From JBAVOR01 sp049692255 (GTDB lineage: Bacteria; Babelota; Babeliae; Babelales; JACPOV01), in the NCBI GenBank assembly GCA_049692255.1, contig JBAVOR010000027.1:1-53367 (forward strand): 53,367 nt of DNA. The letters run 5' to 3'. Both the position numbers and the translations under genes were made by a program. Shown here in pieces: positions 7,689 to 15,591 of this stretch (positions are counted from its first letter, which is position 1; every line of letters begins with the position of its first letter). The notes beneath the pieces were generated by a model. The model saw nothing but the letters and a program-made list of their open reading frames with translations. It did not search any database and had not been told where the DNA came from.

Positions 7689-8190
7689 ATGAAAGCCATT
7701 CTTATCGCCCGCGTGAGCACAGAAGAGCAACGTGAAGCGGGCAATGAGTTGTCCGTTCAGGTCATGCGTTTAGAAAAATAAAGTAGCCTTCCACAACAAA
7801 GAGTATGACAAGCTGACCAAAGAACAAAAAACGGTCACTGCCATGCTAGACAATCTCTACCTAGATAAACTCAAAGGGAGAATTACTGAGAGCGACTACG
7901 ACAGATTTTACCAAAAATTCCGCGACCAGATTACCGATATTTCTATCCGTCTTGAGCAGTTACAGGAGGCTGAAGATAACTATTATATCTCTGCAAAATA
8001 TCTGCTAGAGCTGGTTGGACGGGCGCATGAACTTTTCGTGAGTTGGAGAAGTTGAAGAAAAACGGCAGTTAATCAAGCTCGTACTATCGAACTTCCGAAT
8101 CGAAGGCTAAAGACAACTCTGGGAGCTGTATAAGCCAGTTGATATGATACTAAATTGTTCTGGAAAGCAAGAAATGGTTAGTGGAATATG
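7689..8190 (+). pseudogene. serine recombinase with internal deletion and frameshifts
   Basis: The gene starts MKAILIARVSTEEQREAGNE and reads to VMRLEK then a stop near 7780. The coding sequence then resumes in another frame with AFHNKEYDKLTKEQKTVTAM and LDKLKGRITESDYDRFYQKF, which is the C-terminal coiled-coil part of large serine recombinases; some 300 codons between are missing. Near 8040 the frame shifts again to EVEEKRQLIKLVLSNFRIEG, followed by a TAA at 8108-8110 and then RQLWELYKPVDMILNCSG. The element is dead. It ends against the tRNA cluster. Confidence 0.8.
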
Positions 8191-8192
8191 TA

Positions 8193-8224
8193 GCCCTACT
8201 ACGCTCTTATGAGCTACGAAGGGC
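8193..8224. repeat. R1b hairpin
   Basis: GCCCT (8193-8197) pairs with AGGGC (8220-8224). An internal loop and then GCTC/GAGC close a TTAT loop. The copy at 8396-8428 keeps the same shape with GCACT/AGTGC, a compensatory change. Confidence 0.55.
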
Positions 8225-8253
8225 ATACTTCGCTATATAAAATCTATGGCTTG

Positions 8254-8279
8254 CCATACGTAGCCTTGGCGAAGTATGG
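8254..8279 (-). repeat. R1 hairpin fused to the CCA end of tRNA-Asp
   Basis: On the tRNA strand CCATAC, whose CCA is the tRNA terminus, pairs with GTATGG. Between them are TTC opposite TAC and a short GC-rich inner stem. One of four copies joined to tRNA 3' ends. Confidence 0.7.
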
Positions 8280-8353
8280 CGGGGCTGACGAGACTCGAAC
8301 TCGCGACCTTTCGCGTGACAGGCGAACGCTCTAACCAACTGAGCTACAGCCCC
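8277..8353 (-). tRNA. tRNA-Asp (GTC), CCA encoded
   Basis: The minus strand reads GGGGCTGTAGCTCAG ... CAGCCCC-G-CCA. The acceptor stem pairs fully, the T arm has GTTCGAGTC, and the anticodon loop CTGTCAC gives GTC. 77 bases including CCA. Last of three tRNAs in the Val-Asn-Asp cluster. The CCA is also the first arm of an R1 hairpin. Confidence 0.95.
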
Positions 8354-8395
8354 ATAAATTTTTTTGCCTTATCTCCGCATTTTTCACGAAGTCTG

Positions 8396-8428
8396 GCACT
8401 ACTACGCTACGCTGTAGCTTCGAAGTGC
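8396..8428. repeat. R1b hairpin
   Basis: GCACT (8396-8400) pairs with AGTGC (8424-8428). The inner stem GCTAC/GTAGC closes a GCT loop. Same layout as 8193-8224 with changed but still pairing bases, which supports a structured element. Confidence 0.55.
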
Positions 8429-8435
8429 TGGCTTG

Positions 8436-8467
8436 CCATACGAAGCTCGGCAACGAGCGAAGTATGG
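8436..8467 (-). repeat. R1 hairpin fused to the CCA end of tRNA-Asn
   Basis: On the tRNA strand: CCATAC, TTC, GCTCG, TTGC loop, CGAGC, TTC, GTATGG. The symmetrical TTC/TTC internal loop and covarying inner stem are clearest in this copy. Confidence 0.75.
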
Positions 8468-8540
8468 CTCCTCGGGCTGGACTCGAACCAGCGACCTAAC
8501 GATTAACAGTCGTTTGCTCTGCCGACTGAGCTACCGAGGA
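8465..8540 (-). tRNA. tRNA-Asn (GTT), CCA encoded
   Basis: The minus strand reads TCCTCGGTAGCTCAG ... CCGAGGA-G-CCA, with anticodon loop CTGTTAA (GTT) and T loop TTCGAGT. 76 bases. Middle of the Val-Asn-Asp cluster. Because GatCAB is encoded nearby, Asn-tRNA may be made by transamidation, but this cannot be decided here. Confidence 0.95.
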
Positions 8541-8643
8541 ATATATTTCAAAATAAAATTATATAACCGGTTCTACTTCACTCATAACATAGCTTCCGAC
8601 TTCTTTGACCTGACTACGCTGAATAGACCGAAATATGGCCGTG

Positions 8644-8690
8644 CCATACGAAGCTTGCCGCGCCTGAAGGCCCGGATAAGCGAAGTATGG
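8644..8690 (-). repeat. R1 hairpin fused to the CCA end of tRNA-Val
   Basis: On the tRNA strand CCATAC-TTC-GCTT and AAGC-TTC-GTATGG flank an inner part that itself contains GCCT/AGGC. Closely similar to the tRNA-Leu copy at 33656-33702. Confidence 0.75.
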
Positions 8691-8762
8691 TGGGCGGTGC
8701 AGGGTTCGAACCTACGACCCCCAGTTTGTAAGACTGATGCTCTACCACTGAGCTAACCGCCC
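8688..8762 (-). tRNA. tRNA-Val (TAC), CCA encoded
   Basis: The minus strand reads GGGCGGTTAGCTCAG ... ACCGCCC-A-CCA, anticodon loop CTTACAA (TAC). 75 bases. First tRNA of the cluster; a promoter lies 29 bases upstream. Confidence 0.95.
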
Positions 8763-8790
8763 GCTGTTATATCAAAAAAAGGACTCTTAA

Positions 8791-8819
8791 ATGGTAATGA
8801 AAGTGAGACAAAAAGTCAA
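8791..8819 (-). promoter_or_regulatory. probable promoter of the tRNA-Val-Asn-Asp cluster
   Basis: On the minus strand TTGACT (8819-8814), 17 bases, TACCAT (8796-8791). It lies just after the mreC stop, so the tRNAs need not depend on mreC transcription. Confidence 0.45.
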
Positions 8820-8837
8820 AGCAAAACAACAACTTTT

Positions 8838-9650
8838 TTATCTTTCTTGTGCATCCCCCTTCTGAATCACATAGCAATAATCAAGAGTACTGCTGTCTAT
8901 AACCGGGGAAACTCCTACCACATGGGTTACTCCTTCGATGCGATCACTGCTGACCCTCCCCAAGATAAACCCACGGGGGAACACCAGCCCTTCCCCGCTA
9001 GAAACAACAATATCATCGATTTGCACTGGCGATAGGTGGCTGACATGGGTTAATTGTGCCTGGTCGCACGTGTGCATTCCTTCATATACCGCGGCAGAGC
9101 CTGTATGAACGCATTGCGCCACTACTTTACAGTTACGGTCAGAAATAAGTATTACCTTACTAAAAAAGGGAGTTACATTAACTACGCGCCCTATTAAGCA
9201 ATTTTTGAACACGACTACCATATCTTCACGTACCCCTTTACGGCTGCCCGCATCGATAATAAAAAAGTGCCCGCTATCACCATAGTTCTTTTGAATAATC
9301 TGCACTAGGTGTGCTGATGGTGGTATAAGTGATGCATCGGCAGCATCAGCATTGCATTGGTGTTGCGCTTGTAGCACAGTAGATTTTTCATGTAATGCTG
9401 CATACGCTGCCAATAAGGTACTATAATGGGTTGTTAATTCGATATTTTTCGCCCGTGCTTCCCGTAACCCATGCCAGAAATTGGCAAGCGAAATAATGGG
9501 ACGCGCAAGCGTATGTTGTATACGCACCACTGGATAGATTAAACACGATGCTATGGCATTAATACGGTGGGTGATTTGCGCCGTCTGCGTTGAAAATAAT
9601 GCGGCAATAAAAGCAAACATTGCAATGATCATAAGAAATTTTTTATTCAT
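8838..9650 (-). CDS. mreC: rod shape-determining protein MreC
   Basis: 270 residues. An N-terminal membrane anchor (FLMIIAMFAFIAALFS) is followed by a coiled coil and the beta-rich MreC domain. Typical segments are GHFFIIDAGSRKGVREDMVV, GLIGRV-like LIGRVVNVTPFFSKVILISD and DIVVSSGEGLVFPRGFILG. MreC links the MreB cytoskeleton to cell-wall synthesis and sits in the cytoplasmic membrane facing the periplasm. Its presence implies rod or short-rod growth and a peptidoglycan layer. AAGGA precedes the ATG; mreB and mreD are not in the window. Confidence 0.93.
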   Translation of the reverse strand: MNKKFLMIIAMFAFIAALFSTQTAQITHRINAIASCLIYPVVRIQHTLARPIISLANFWHGLREARAKNIELTTHYSTLLAAYAALHEKSTVLQAQHQCNADAADASLIPPSAHLVQIIQKNYGDSGHFFIIDAGSRKGVREDMVVVFKNCLIGRVVNVTPFFSKVILISDRNCKVVAQCVHTGSAAVYEGMHTCDQAQLTHVSHLSPVQIDDIVVSSGEGLVFPRGFILGRVSSDRIEGVTHVVGVSPVIDSSTLDYCYVIQKGDAQER

Positions 9651-9685
9651 GCATTCCTTGGTATGATAAAATAGGTATGGTTGTT

Positions 9686-9714
9686 AGTGTACTGCTGGTA
9701 GATACACTTGCCAA
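9686..9714 (-). promoter_or_regulatory. probable mreC promoter
   Basis: On the minus strand TTGGCA (9714-9709), 17 bases, TACACT (9691-9686), about 36 bases before the mreC ATG. Confidence 0.45.
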
Positions 9715-9746
9715 CACAACGCATCACTGATTAGAATAAAAAAGCA

Positions 9747-9802
9747 TCGATAGCTATCGAGTCAAACGTTTTTTTGAAGATACTATTGCACTGTCTTATA
9801 AA
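9747..9802 (+). promoter_or_regulatory. promoter and 14-bp palindrome ahead of the DUF1796 gene
   Basis: TTGAAG (9774-9779), 17 bases, TATAAA (9797-9802) forms a good sigma70 promoter. The perfect palindrome TCGATAGCTATCGA lies at 9747-9760, just upstream of the -35 box. The expected transcript start falls only a few bases before the ATG at 9815, so the message would be nearly leaderless. Confidence 0.5.
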
Positions 9803-9814
9803 AAAGTGTCGCTT

Positions 9815-10516
9815 ATGAAGCATGCTCTTTTGTTTCTGTTCTATATCAGCACTATAAGCCCCGCATTACACACACAAAATATTGCCATTAGTTTGGGTGG
9901 TTGCTGCACCAATGCGCTTATGTTACGAGAATATAATGTGCGTCAGGCGGCATACCCGTTTGATTGGATTATTTCTCCTTTTGATTCGCTCTATCAGGCA
10001 ATTGCAGATGATTTTAAATATTTTCTTGATGTTGCATATCTTCACGTTGCCTCCAACAATTGCATGGTAATCGATTACTATGGTTTATATTATGTGCACG
10101 ATTTTCCAACCATAGACAGCCCTGCAGCAATAAAAGAACACAAAGCTGTCAGCATGCGTCCTATAACTCCGCTCAGAAATGATTGGGAAAAATATCTCCC
10201 CCAAATACAAGAAAAGTATCAGAGAAGAATTGAACGATTCAGAACCGCTTTGCGCTCGAAAGATCACGTTTTTCTTTTTCGTAGCGACATTAGTAAAGAA
10301 CAAGCGATACGCTTACGCGATCTTTTAGAAACAATGTACCCTGCCGCTCAATTTACCTTAATTGTTCTTGATATGTCCCGTAAAAAAGCTGCGCAGCGGG
10401 ACCTGTGGCATGAACGCGCAATTAAACAATATTCGTGCGCCGTCAAAGAAAACAAACTCAACATCATGTACCAACGCATATTTAAACAATTACGGCTTAT
10501 TCCCAACAGCCCTTAA
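9815..10516 (+). CDS. exported DUF1796-family protein (putative papain-like cysteine peptidase)
   Basis: 233 residues from the ATG at 9815 (a GTG at 9806 would lie about at the transcript start). Residues 1-20 form a signal peptide. The mature protein begins with ISLGGCCTNALMLREYNVRQ and AAYPFDWIISP, the signature of DUF1796, a family predicted to be papain-like peptidases with the Cys after SLG. The rest has an alpha/beta pattern (HVFLFRSDISKEQ, FTLIVLDMS). Substrate unknown; an exported version suggests a role outside the cytoplasm. The stop overlaps the PAP2 stop. Confidence 0.8.
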   Translation: MKHALLFLFYISTISPALHTQNIAISLGGCCTNALMLREYNVRQAAYPFDWIISPFDSLYQAIADDFKYFLDVAYLHVASNNCMVIDYYGLYYVHDFPTIDSPAAIKEHKAVSMRPITPLRNDWEKYLPQIQEKYQRRIERFRTALRSKDHVFLFRSDISKEQAIRLRDLLETMYPAAQFTLIVLDMSRKKAAQRDLWHERAIKQYSCAVKENKLNIMYQRIFKQLRLIPNSP

Positions 10517-11379
10517 AACTGATATCCCACACTCATCACCGTGCGGCCATTTTCATCGCTGTGCAGCGAACAAGAAAAGCGCTCAGATAGTTTTTGCTCA
10601 ATAACTGCATTTGCAGAAAATGCATAGATAAGCCCAAGGCCTGCACCGGCAATCAGCTGTGACATGTAATGGCGATTGCAGTTAACAAAGTTAGCAAACA
10701 CAAACCCTGCTCCACAGGCTAATGGAGCACCCCATTTGGGGCCATAGCGCAACCACCACAAAGATGCGGTGTACGTAATATTTGCCATATGCCCCGATGG
10801 AAAACCGCCCGTATTACGATTCTTGCAACTATACAGTTCATGCCATGGGCGCAAACAGGCTTTGGTATCGATCTTTTTGATTAGATCTTTGGTGAAATGA
10901 ACAAATGGCCATCCGATGGCAAATACACGCGCGGTCGTGCGCATTTCTATTGATGGCGCAAAAAACATTAATGACGCCAATGCTGCCATAGGGATGCCCA
11001 CCCCAAAGCGTGCAATCTGATGCACCGTGTGTGAAAATTGGTTCACATTTTTATGGTTCACCGGATCATAAAAACGTGACTGCACGTCTTCATCGATAGC
11101 ACGTGCCGCTATGTATACCGGGGTAAAGCCGGTCATAATTTGCGCACTGGTTACTGTAAACAAATACCGATGGATACGCAAAACGTCCATTACCAACTCA
11201 CCACAAAAATAACCTGCTTTATGCAGCACCATAGTGCGACACGCATCTTTTTTTCGTGGACATGGTCGCCCTTCTAAACGCGCAAAGAAGGTGCCGTAGA
11301 TGTGTATACAAAGTAACCCTAAAAAAAGCTTTTTTAACCTGCAGGCAAAACGAGAAGATTCGTGCAACGTTTGGACCAC
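10513..11379 (-). CDS. PAP2-superfamily membrane phosphatase
   Basis: 288 residues from a GTG with AAGGTGA six bases upstream. A signal or anchor segment (LFLGLLCIHIYGTFFA) opens the protein. The PAP2 motifs follow: KACLRPWHEL near residue 177, GGFPSGHMAN at 191-200 and NRHYMSQLIAGAGLGL at 235-250. In the last motif the usual Arg-x5-His-x3-Asp spacing is altered and the Asp is replaced by Gln, so activity or specificity may differ. PAP2 enzymes remove phosphate from lipid phosphates such as undecaprenyl pyrophosphate. Convergent with the DUF1796 gene, sharing stop bases. Confidence 0.85.
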   Translation of the reverse strand: MVQTLHESSRFACRLKKLFLGLLCIHIYGTFFARLEGRPCPRKKDACRTMVLHKAGYFCGELVMDVLRIHRYLFTVTSAQIMTGFTPVYIAARAIDEDVQSRFYDPVNHKNVNQFSHTVHQIARFGVGIPMAALASLMFFAPSIEMRTTARVFAIGWPFVHFTKDLIKKIDTKACLRPWHELYSCKNRNTGGFPSGHMANITYTASLWWLRYGPKWGAPLACGAGFVFANFVNCNRHYMSQLIAGAGLGLIYAFSANAVIEQKLSERFSCSLHSDENGRTVMSVGYQF

Positions 11380-11544
11380 ATTTCACCTTCACCACAAGTA
11401 CCACATATTATTTCATGATATATCCTTTTCTTTCGTCACCGTACCATGTTGATCGGTCAAAAACCAAGATATCGCTCAGATACCTGAGAACCTACGTATA
11501 ATAATTGCTAGGTCTATTAACACAATTAAGAGATAGAATGAACA

Positions 11545-11643
11545 GCGCTCATCCCGAGTGATTGCGAAGCAATTGTATCGAGGGACATGAGCGCTCGGTA
11601 CCCTTCGATACATTCGACTTCATCGAACACTCAGGGCGAGCGC
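11545..11643. repeat. R2 palindromic repeat, copy a
   Basis: Two consecutive imperfect hairpins, each bounded by GCGCTC/GAGCGC. The first contains CCCGAGTG ... TATCGAGGG and the second CCCTTCGATA ... ATCGAACACTCAGGG. The same words recur at 17067, 37124 and 39927. It lies alone in an intergenic space. Confidence 0.8.
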
Positions 11644-11685
11644 AGGGAATTCAATTCACTAAACTTACTATGCTTCTATAAATAA

Positions 11686-11716
11686 AAAAGGCTCGGTGAT
11701 AATCACCGAGCCTTTT
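11686..11716 (-). terminator. rho-independent terminator after the Cys-rich protein gene
   Basis: The stem GGCTCGGTG/CACCGAGCC around an ATAAT loop is flanked by A and T runs on both sides. On the minus strand it ends in CCTTTTTTATTT, so it terminates the gene at 11765-12202. Confidence 0.85.
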
Positions 11717-11764
11717 GGTATTCAGTTTCTACTAATTAATTAATTAAGTACGGGTAATGTATTT

Positions 11765-12202
11765 TTAAGCAGGTGTAGTGCACGCGTCGCATGCAGGTGC
11801 TGTGCATTCTGAGCATTCAGTTGGTTGCGCAGGAGCATCAGTTACTTCAGTTGAGCGAGTAATGCAGTTTGCTTCTTCACCACGAGTTGGTGTAATAACA
11901 ATTTCTAACGCCATTTGGTCATCTTTTTTTACCAACAATACTTCGCTTTCATTCCAAGCAACTTCAAGTGCTGGGACAGATACGATGTCTTGTTCTTGCC
12001 CACATGCACAGATTTCTACTTGAACACGTGCGCATTTTTCATCTTGCGCGCATGCTTGGAAACGAACTTTATATTCATTATTGTTCCATTCCCAGCTCAT
12101 CGTTTGATCTGGTTGTGCCAAAACAAGAGAAACATCAACTCGCTCATGAGCAGTTACGCATGAGGCACTAAAAAGTGAGAGTAATGTCATCAATTTTTTC
12201 AT
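11765..12202 (-). CDS. exported Cys-rich protein of unknown function
   Basis: 145 residues. MKKLMTLLSLFSASCVTAHE is a signal peptide. The mature part has several Cys (ACAQDEKC, EICACGQ) and ends in a low-complexity tail with spaced Cys-x2-Cys and Cys-x4-Cys pairs (ECSECTAPACDACTTPA) that could bind metal or form disulphides. No known domain. It follows gatA by 116 bases; a TTGACT with a weak -10 in that gap suggests its own promoter, and a strong terminator follows. Confidence 0.7.
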   Translation of the reverse strand: MKKLMTLLSLFSASCVTAHERVDVSLVLAQPDQTMSWEWNNNEYKVRFQACAQDEKCARVQVEICACGQEQDIVSVPALEVAWNESEVLLVKKDDQMALEIVITPTRGEEANCITRSTEVTDAPAQPTECSECTAPACDACTTPA

Positions 12203-12318
12203 AGTACGACTCCTTGATAAGATTCTGAATACCCGTTGTGCAGTTTAGTGTGGCGTAAAAACGGCACAAGTCAAGCGCGATCTCTGTTTGTCCTCTGATA
12301 CCATTGCTGCGCACGTGC

Positions 12319-13764
12319 TTACGAGACAAAGTTGCTAGGCTTATACGTATGCCACGGTGTTGCTTGTTCAAATGCATCAGCAACGCGTAACAACAACCCT
12401 TCAGATAAATGAGGGCCAATTAATTGCATGCCGATAGGTAAATTGTTGTTACCCATACCACAGGGCACTGACACCGCAGGAATTCCCGCTAAGTTTACCG
12501 GACAGGTAAAATAATCTTGCAAATCCATTTGCAGTTTGTCGCTATCAAACGCACCAAAACGGAACGCGGTCGTTGGTGTTGTTGGGGTAAATAAACAATC
12601 AATGGTCTTAAAGATTTGCGCATATTCTTGACGAATTAATTGTTGCACTTTTTGCGCACCGCCATAAAAATCATCTGCATGGCCAGCAGATAATACATAA
12701 TTACCAATCATAATACGCGCACGTACTTCTGCACCAAAACCATCGTGACGCGTATTGTCGTACAGCTCAGACAAACTAGTGCCTGCCGCGCGCATACCAT
12801 ACCGGACCCCGTCAAACCGTGCTAAGTTTGATGCTGCTTGTGCACGGCTAATAATAAAGTACACTGCTGCTGCATGTTCCATCGTTTTTAATGATACTGG
12901 TATTATCTGGGCACCCAATTTTTCCAACATCTTAACCGCTTCGCTCAACGCACAGCCCACTTCTGGGTCGATTCCTTCTGCTTCAACTGCGTTGGTCACT
13001 AACCCGATCTTTAATCCTTTAATGTTACCATGCAGCTGATTAGTATAATCAGTTTTTTCTACGCGCTGTGATGATGAATCACGTGCATCGTTACCGGCAA
13101 TCGTCGATAAAATAAGTGCTGCATCCCGTGCTGTACGGGTAGTAATACCGATTTGATCGAGTCCTGATGCATACGCTACAAGGCCATACCGCGAAATAAG
13201 ACCATAGGTTGGCTTTAACCCTACCACACCACAAAATGCGGCCGGTTGTCTGACAGACCCACCCGTTTCAGAGCCCAGCGCCCACGGCACAAGCCCTGCT
13301 GCTACTGCAGCAATAGAACCGCCACTCGATCCACCGGGCACTCGTGTACTGTCCCAGGGATTTTTTGTTTTACCAAACGCAGATGTTTCAGTAGAACTAC
13401 CCATGGCAAACTCGTCCATATTGGCACGTCCTACTAACAGCGCACCCGCTTGTTTTAAGCGTTCTACGGCCGTTGCATCATAGGGAGCAACAAAATGTTC
13501 TAATATTTTTGATGCGCAGCTTGTTATACGGTTTTGCTGCATAATATTATCTTTAATAAGACCAGGAATGCCATACAATGGCCCTGCAGATGCTGAAGCA
13601 CGCACAATAGAATCTGCATCAAATAGTTCTAATGCGCTGTTCAGCTCTGTATCATATTTTTTAAACCGTTCTAATATGGCACGGTTAAGCTCAGCAACAG
13701 AAATTTTTTTGGTACTGAGTAATGTTTGTAATTCATGGATAGTTGCAAAAGCAATTTCGTTCAT
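12319..13764 (-). CDS. gatA: Asp/Glu-tRNA amidotransferase subunit A
   Basis: 481 residues, full length. Amidase-signature catalytic triad: Lys71 in GLIKDN, cis-Ser146 in PGGSSGGS and nucleophile Ser170 in GSETGGSVRQ, with spacing equal to characterised GatA. GatA releases ammonia from glutamine for GatB, converting Glu-tRNA(Gln) or Asp-tRNA(Asn) in the cytoplasm. gatC lies directly upstream; gatB is not in the window, so the three subunits are split. AGAGG precedes the ATG. Confidence 0.97.
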   Translation of the reverse strand: MNEIAFATIHELQTLLSTKKISVAELNRAILERFKKYDTELNSALELFDADSIVRASASAGPLYGIPGLIKDNIMQQNRITSCASKILEHFVAPYDATAVERLKQAGALLVGRANMDEFAMGSSTETSAFGKTKNPWDSTRVPGGSSGGSIAAVAAGLVPWALGSETGGSVRQPAAFCGVVGLKPTYGLISRYGLVAYASGLDQIGITTRTARDAALILSTIAGNDARDSSSQRVEKTDYTNQLHGNIKGLKIGLVTNAVEAEGIDPEVGCALSEAVKMLEKLGAQIIPVSLKTMEHAAAVYFIISRAQAASNLARFDGVRYGMRAAGTSLSELYDNTRHDGFGAEVRARIMIGNYVLSAGHADDFYGGAQKVQQLIRQEYAQIFKTIDCLFTPTTPTTAFRFGAFDSDKLQMDLQDYFTCPVNLAGIPAVSVPCGMGNNNLPIGMQLIGPHLSEGLLLRVADAFEQATPWHTYKPSNFVS

Positions 13765-13806
13765 GCAAAAAACCTCTTTTCAAAATAAAGAAATAATCTG
13801 TTGTTG

Positions 13807-14094
13807 TTACGTACGAGCATCGATCACGCGCGGCACCACAAAATAATCTGTGGTATGCGTTGGTGTACCACGCATCACTTGCTGCGCATCACACGTATGT
13901 ACTAGATCGGCACGCATAATATTGCTGTTGCCGATGTACTGTTGTTCAACGTCTTGCGCAATATCACCCACGCGCTCTGCATAGGTTAACACATCCTCTA
14001 ACTGCTCATGTAATCCGATCAACTCTGTATCATATACACGAATGTGGGAAACCTGGGCTATATGCAACAGTTCCTGTGATGAAATTTTTGCCAT
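13807..14094 (-). CDS. gatC: Asp/Glu-tRNA amidotransferase subunit C
   Basis: 95 residues, normal for GatC. It starts MAKISSQELLHIAQVSHIRV and contains LEDVLTYAERVGDIAQDVEQ, matching the GatC helices, and a C-terminal RGTPTHTTDYFVVPRVID as in the conserved MR.D ... PKVI end. GatC stabilises the GatA-GatB contact. It sits 42 bases upstream of gatA and 24 bases downstream of the MATE gene, in one apparent transcription unit. Confidence 0.93.
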   Translation of the reverse strand: MAKISSQELLHIAQVSHIRVYDTELIGLHEQLEDVLTYAERVGDIAQDVEQQYIGNSNIMRADLVHTCDAQQVMRGTPTHTTDYFVVPRVIDART

Positions 14095-14118
14095 GAACCT
14101 ATTCCTTTGTACAAACCA

Positions 14119-15591
14119 TTAAATCAATTTTTGTTTCCAAGCATCTCCGCGGAAACGGTAGATATACACTAAACTCATAAAGCCGCTGCCCACATAAAAA
14201 AGGCAGTACAACAGCATAAATTTGAACATCTGATTGCTCAACGGCAACCATGAAACCATGATCGATACGGGCAAGAAATATCCTGCGAACACTACTAAGC
14301 GGGTCCAGAATACCACCTGGACATTCGCTGCACCGCGCAAAGCGCCCGACAACACTAATTGTAACAGATCAAAGAAAACTAGAATACTAATAACAGGAAA
14401 CACGGTCGCTGAAAACTCGGTGAATTTCCCCTTTGTATCAAATAGTTGAATAATGGTACGAGAGTACAGGGAACAGATAACTAAAATGGTGCATACCATT
14501 ATAGAAGATAAGAATACCGTCTTTTTGATATTCGATTTAATCCCCTGCCAATCCCGTACGCTAAATGAGTTGCTCACGAGATAAGTAATCACTTGTGCAA
14601 ATGCAGCGGCTGGCTGAATAGCAAAACGTTCGAGATCTCGAATTACCTGGTAACTCGCAATAACATATTTACCCATCGGATTAATTAAGGTGCCCAGCCA
14701 AATATATGCAGCGGCAAATAACGCTTTATCTAATACCACGGGAATACTTAAGTACATGATATCTTTCACATGGGACCAGCTCAACATGTGGGTAAATAGA
14801 TTAATCCCATATTTACGATTGTCTTCATCCCAAACGACATACGCTATGGCAAGCAACAGCATAACTCCGTATTGAATAACGCTTGCCCACGCTGACCCTA
14901 ATACGCCGAGTGCTGGGAAGCCAAAGGTACCAAAGATAAGAACGTAATCAAAAAGCAGAAAAAGCACTGCACCCACAATAAAGATCTGCATCGGTACACG
15001 CGGTTTTTTAATACCACGCAAAAACCCTATCAGCGCAAAATATAAAAACATGAAGAATATACTCACTGCGCGCAAACGCAACACCGGTATACCGTGCTGA
15101 ATCATTTTTGTCGGCAGCCCGTACATTACATAAATAGTTTCTGCACCCCAATAGAGCAAGGATGCGAGCACCCCACCCACCACAACGGTTACCCAGAAGG
15201 CGCTTACTACCGATTTGCCAACTCCTTTATAATCGCCGCGACCATTATACTGTCCCGTTAAGATAACGGTACCTACCGAAAACCCTTCGGCTGTTTTAAT
15301 AATAAAATGAAGGAGTGTATTGGTTGCTCCCATGGTGGCATATAATGAAGTCGATTTGAGGCATGCGATCCACCGTGCATCGAACATGGGAATAAGGGCG
15401 TATAACACTAATGACGTAACAAACTCGGGTAAAAAATATTTAAAAATAGTGCGATACGATTCACCATGTGTCGTATCAAAGATACCTTCAGCGTAACTCG
15501 AAAGCAGTGATTTTTTATTCATAACTTCTTCATCTGGCATGCGGTTTTTACTCATCAACTTATTCCAACGGGCAGATAGATAGCTGTTCAT
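14119..15591 (-). CDS. MATE-family membrane transporter
   Basis: 490 residues with about twelve hydrophobic segments after a 40-residue cytoplasmic N-terminus. Features of the MATE/MOP fold include LPEFVTSLVLYALIPMFDA in TM1, GFSVGTVILTGQYNGRGDYKG after TM2, and the repeat of this pattern in the second half (AFAQVITYLVSN, LVLSGALRGAANVQVVFWTR). MATE proteins exchange drugs or metabolites for H+ or Na+. Substrate unknown. The ATG overlaps the rsmG stop (ATGA), so it is probably coupled to rsmG. Confidence 0.88.
   Translation of the reverse strand: MNSYLSARWNKLMSKNRMPDEEVMNKKSLLSSYAEGIFDTTHGESYRTIFKYFLPEFVTSLVLYALIPMFDARWIACLKSTSLYATMGATNTLLHFIIKTAEGFSVGTVILTGQYNGRGDYKGVGKSVVSAFWVTVVVGGVLASLLYWGAETIYVMYGLPTKMIQHGIPVLRLRAVSIFFMFLYFALIGFLRGIKKPRVPMQIFIVGAVLFLLFDYVLIFGTFGFPALGVLGSAWASVIQYGVMLLLAIAYVVWDEDNRKYGINLFTHMLSWSHVKDIMYLSIPVVLDKALFAAAYIWLGTLINPMGKYVIASYQVIRDLERFAIQPAAAFAQVITYLVSNSFSVRDWQGIKSNIKKTVFLSSIMVCTILVICSLYSRTIIQLFDTKGKFTEFSATVFPVISILVFFDLLQLVLSGALRGAANVQVVFWTRLVVFAGYFLPVSIMVSWLPLSNQMFKFMLLYCLFYVGSGFMSLVYIYRFRGDAWKQKLI

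Noticed and set aside
8254..8279. R1 hairpins as simple rho-independent terminators
   Set aside because: No T run follows on the tRNA strand, and the stem includes the mature CCA end.
8276..8756. Plus-strand frames covering 8276-8506 and 8433-8756
   Set aside because: They read through the complement of three tRNA genes and R1 repeats. Apparent protein words (such as GLTRLELATFRVTGERSN) come from tRNA sequence.
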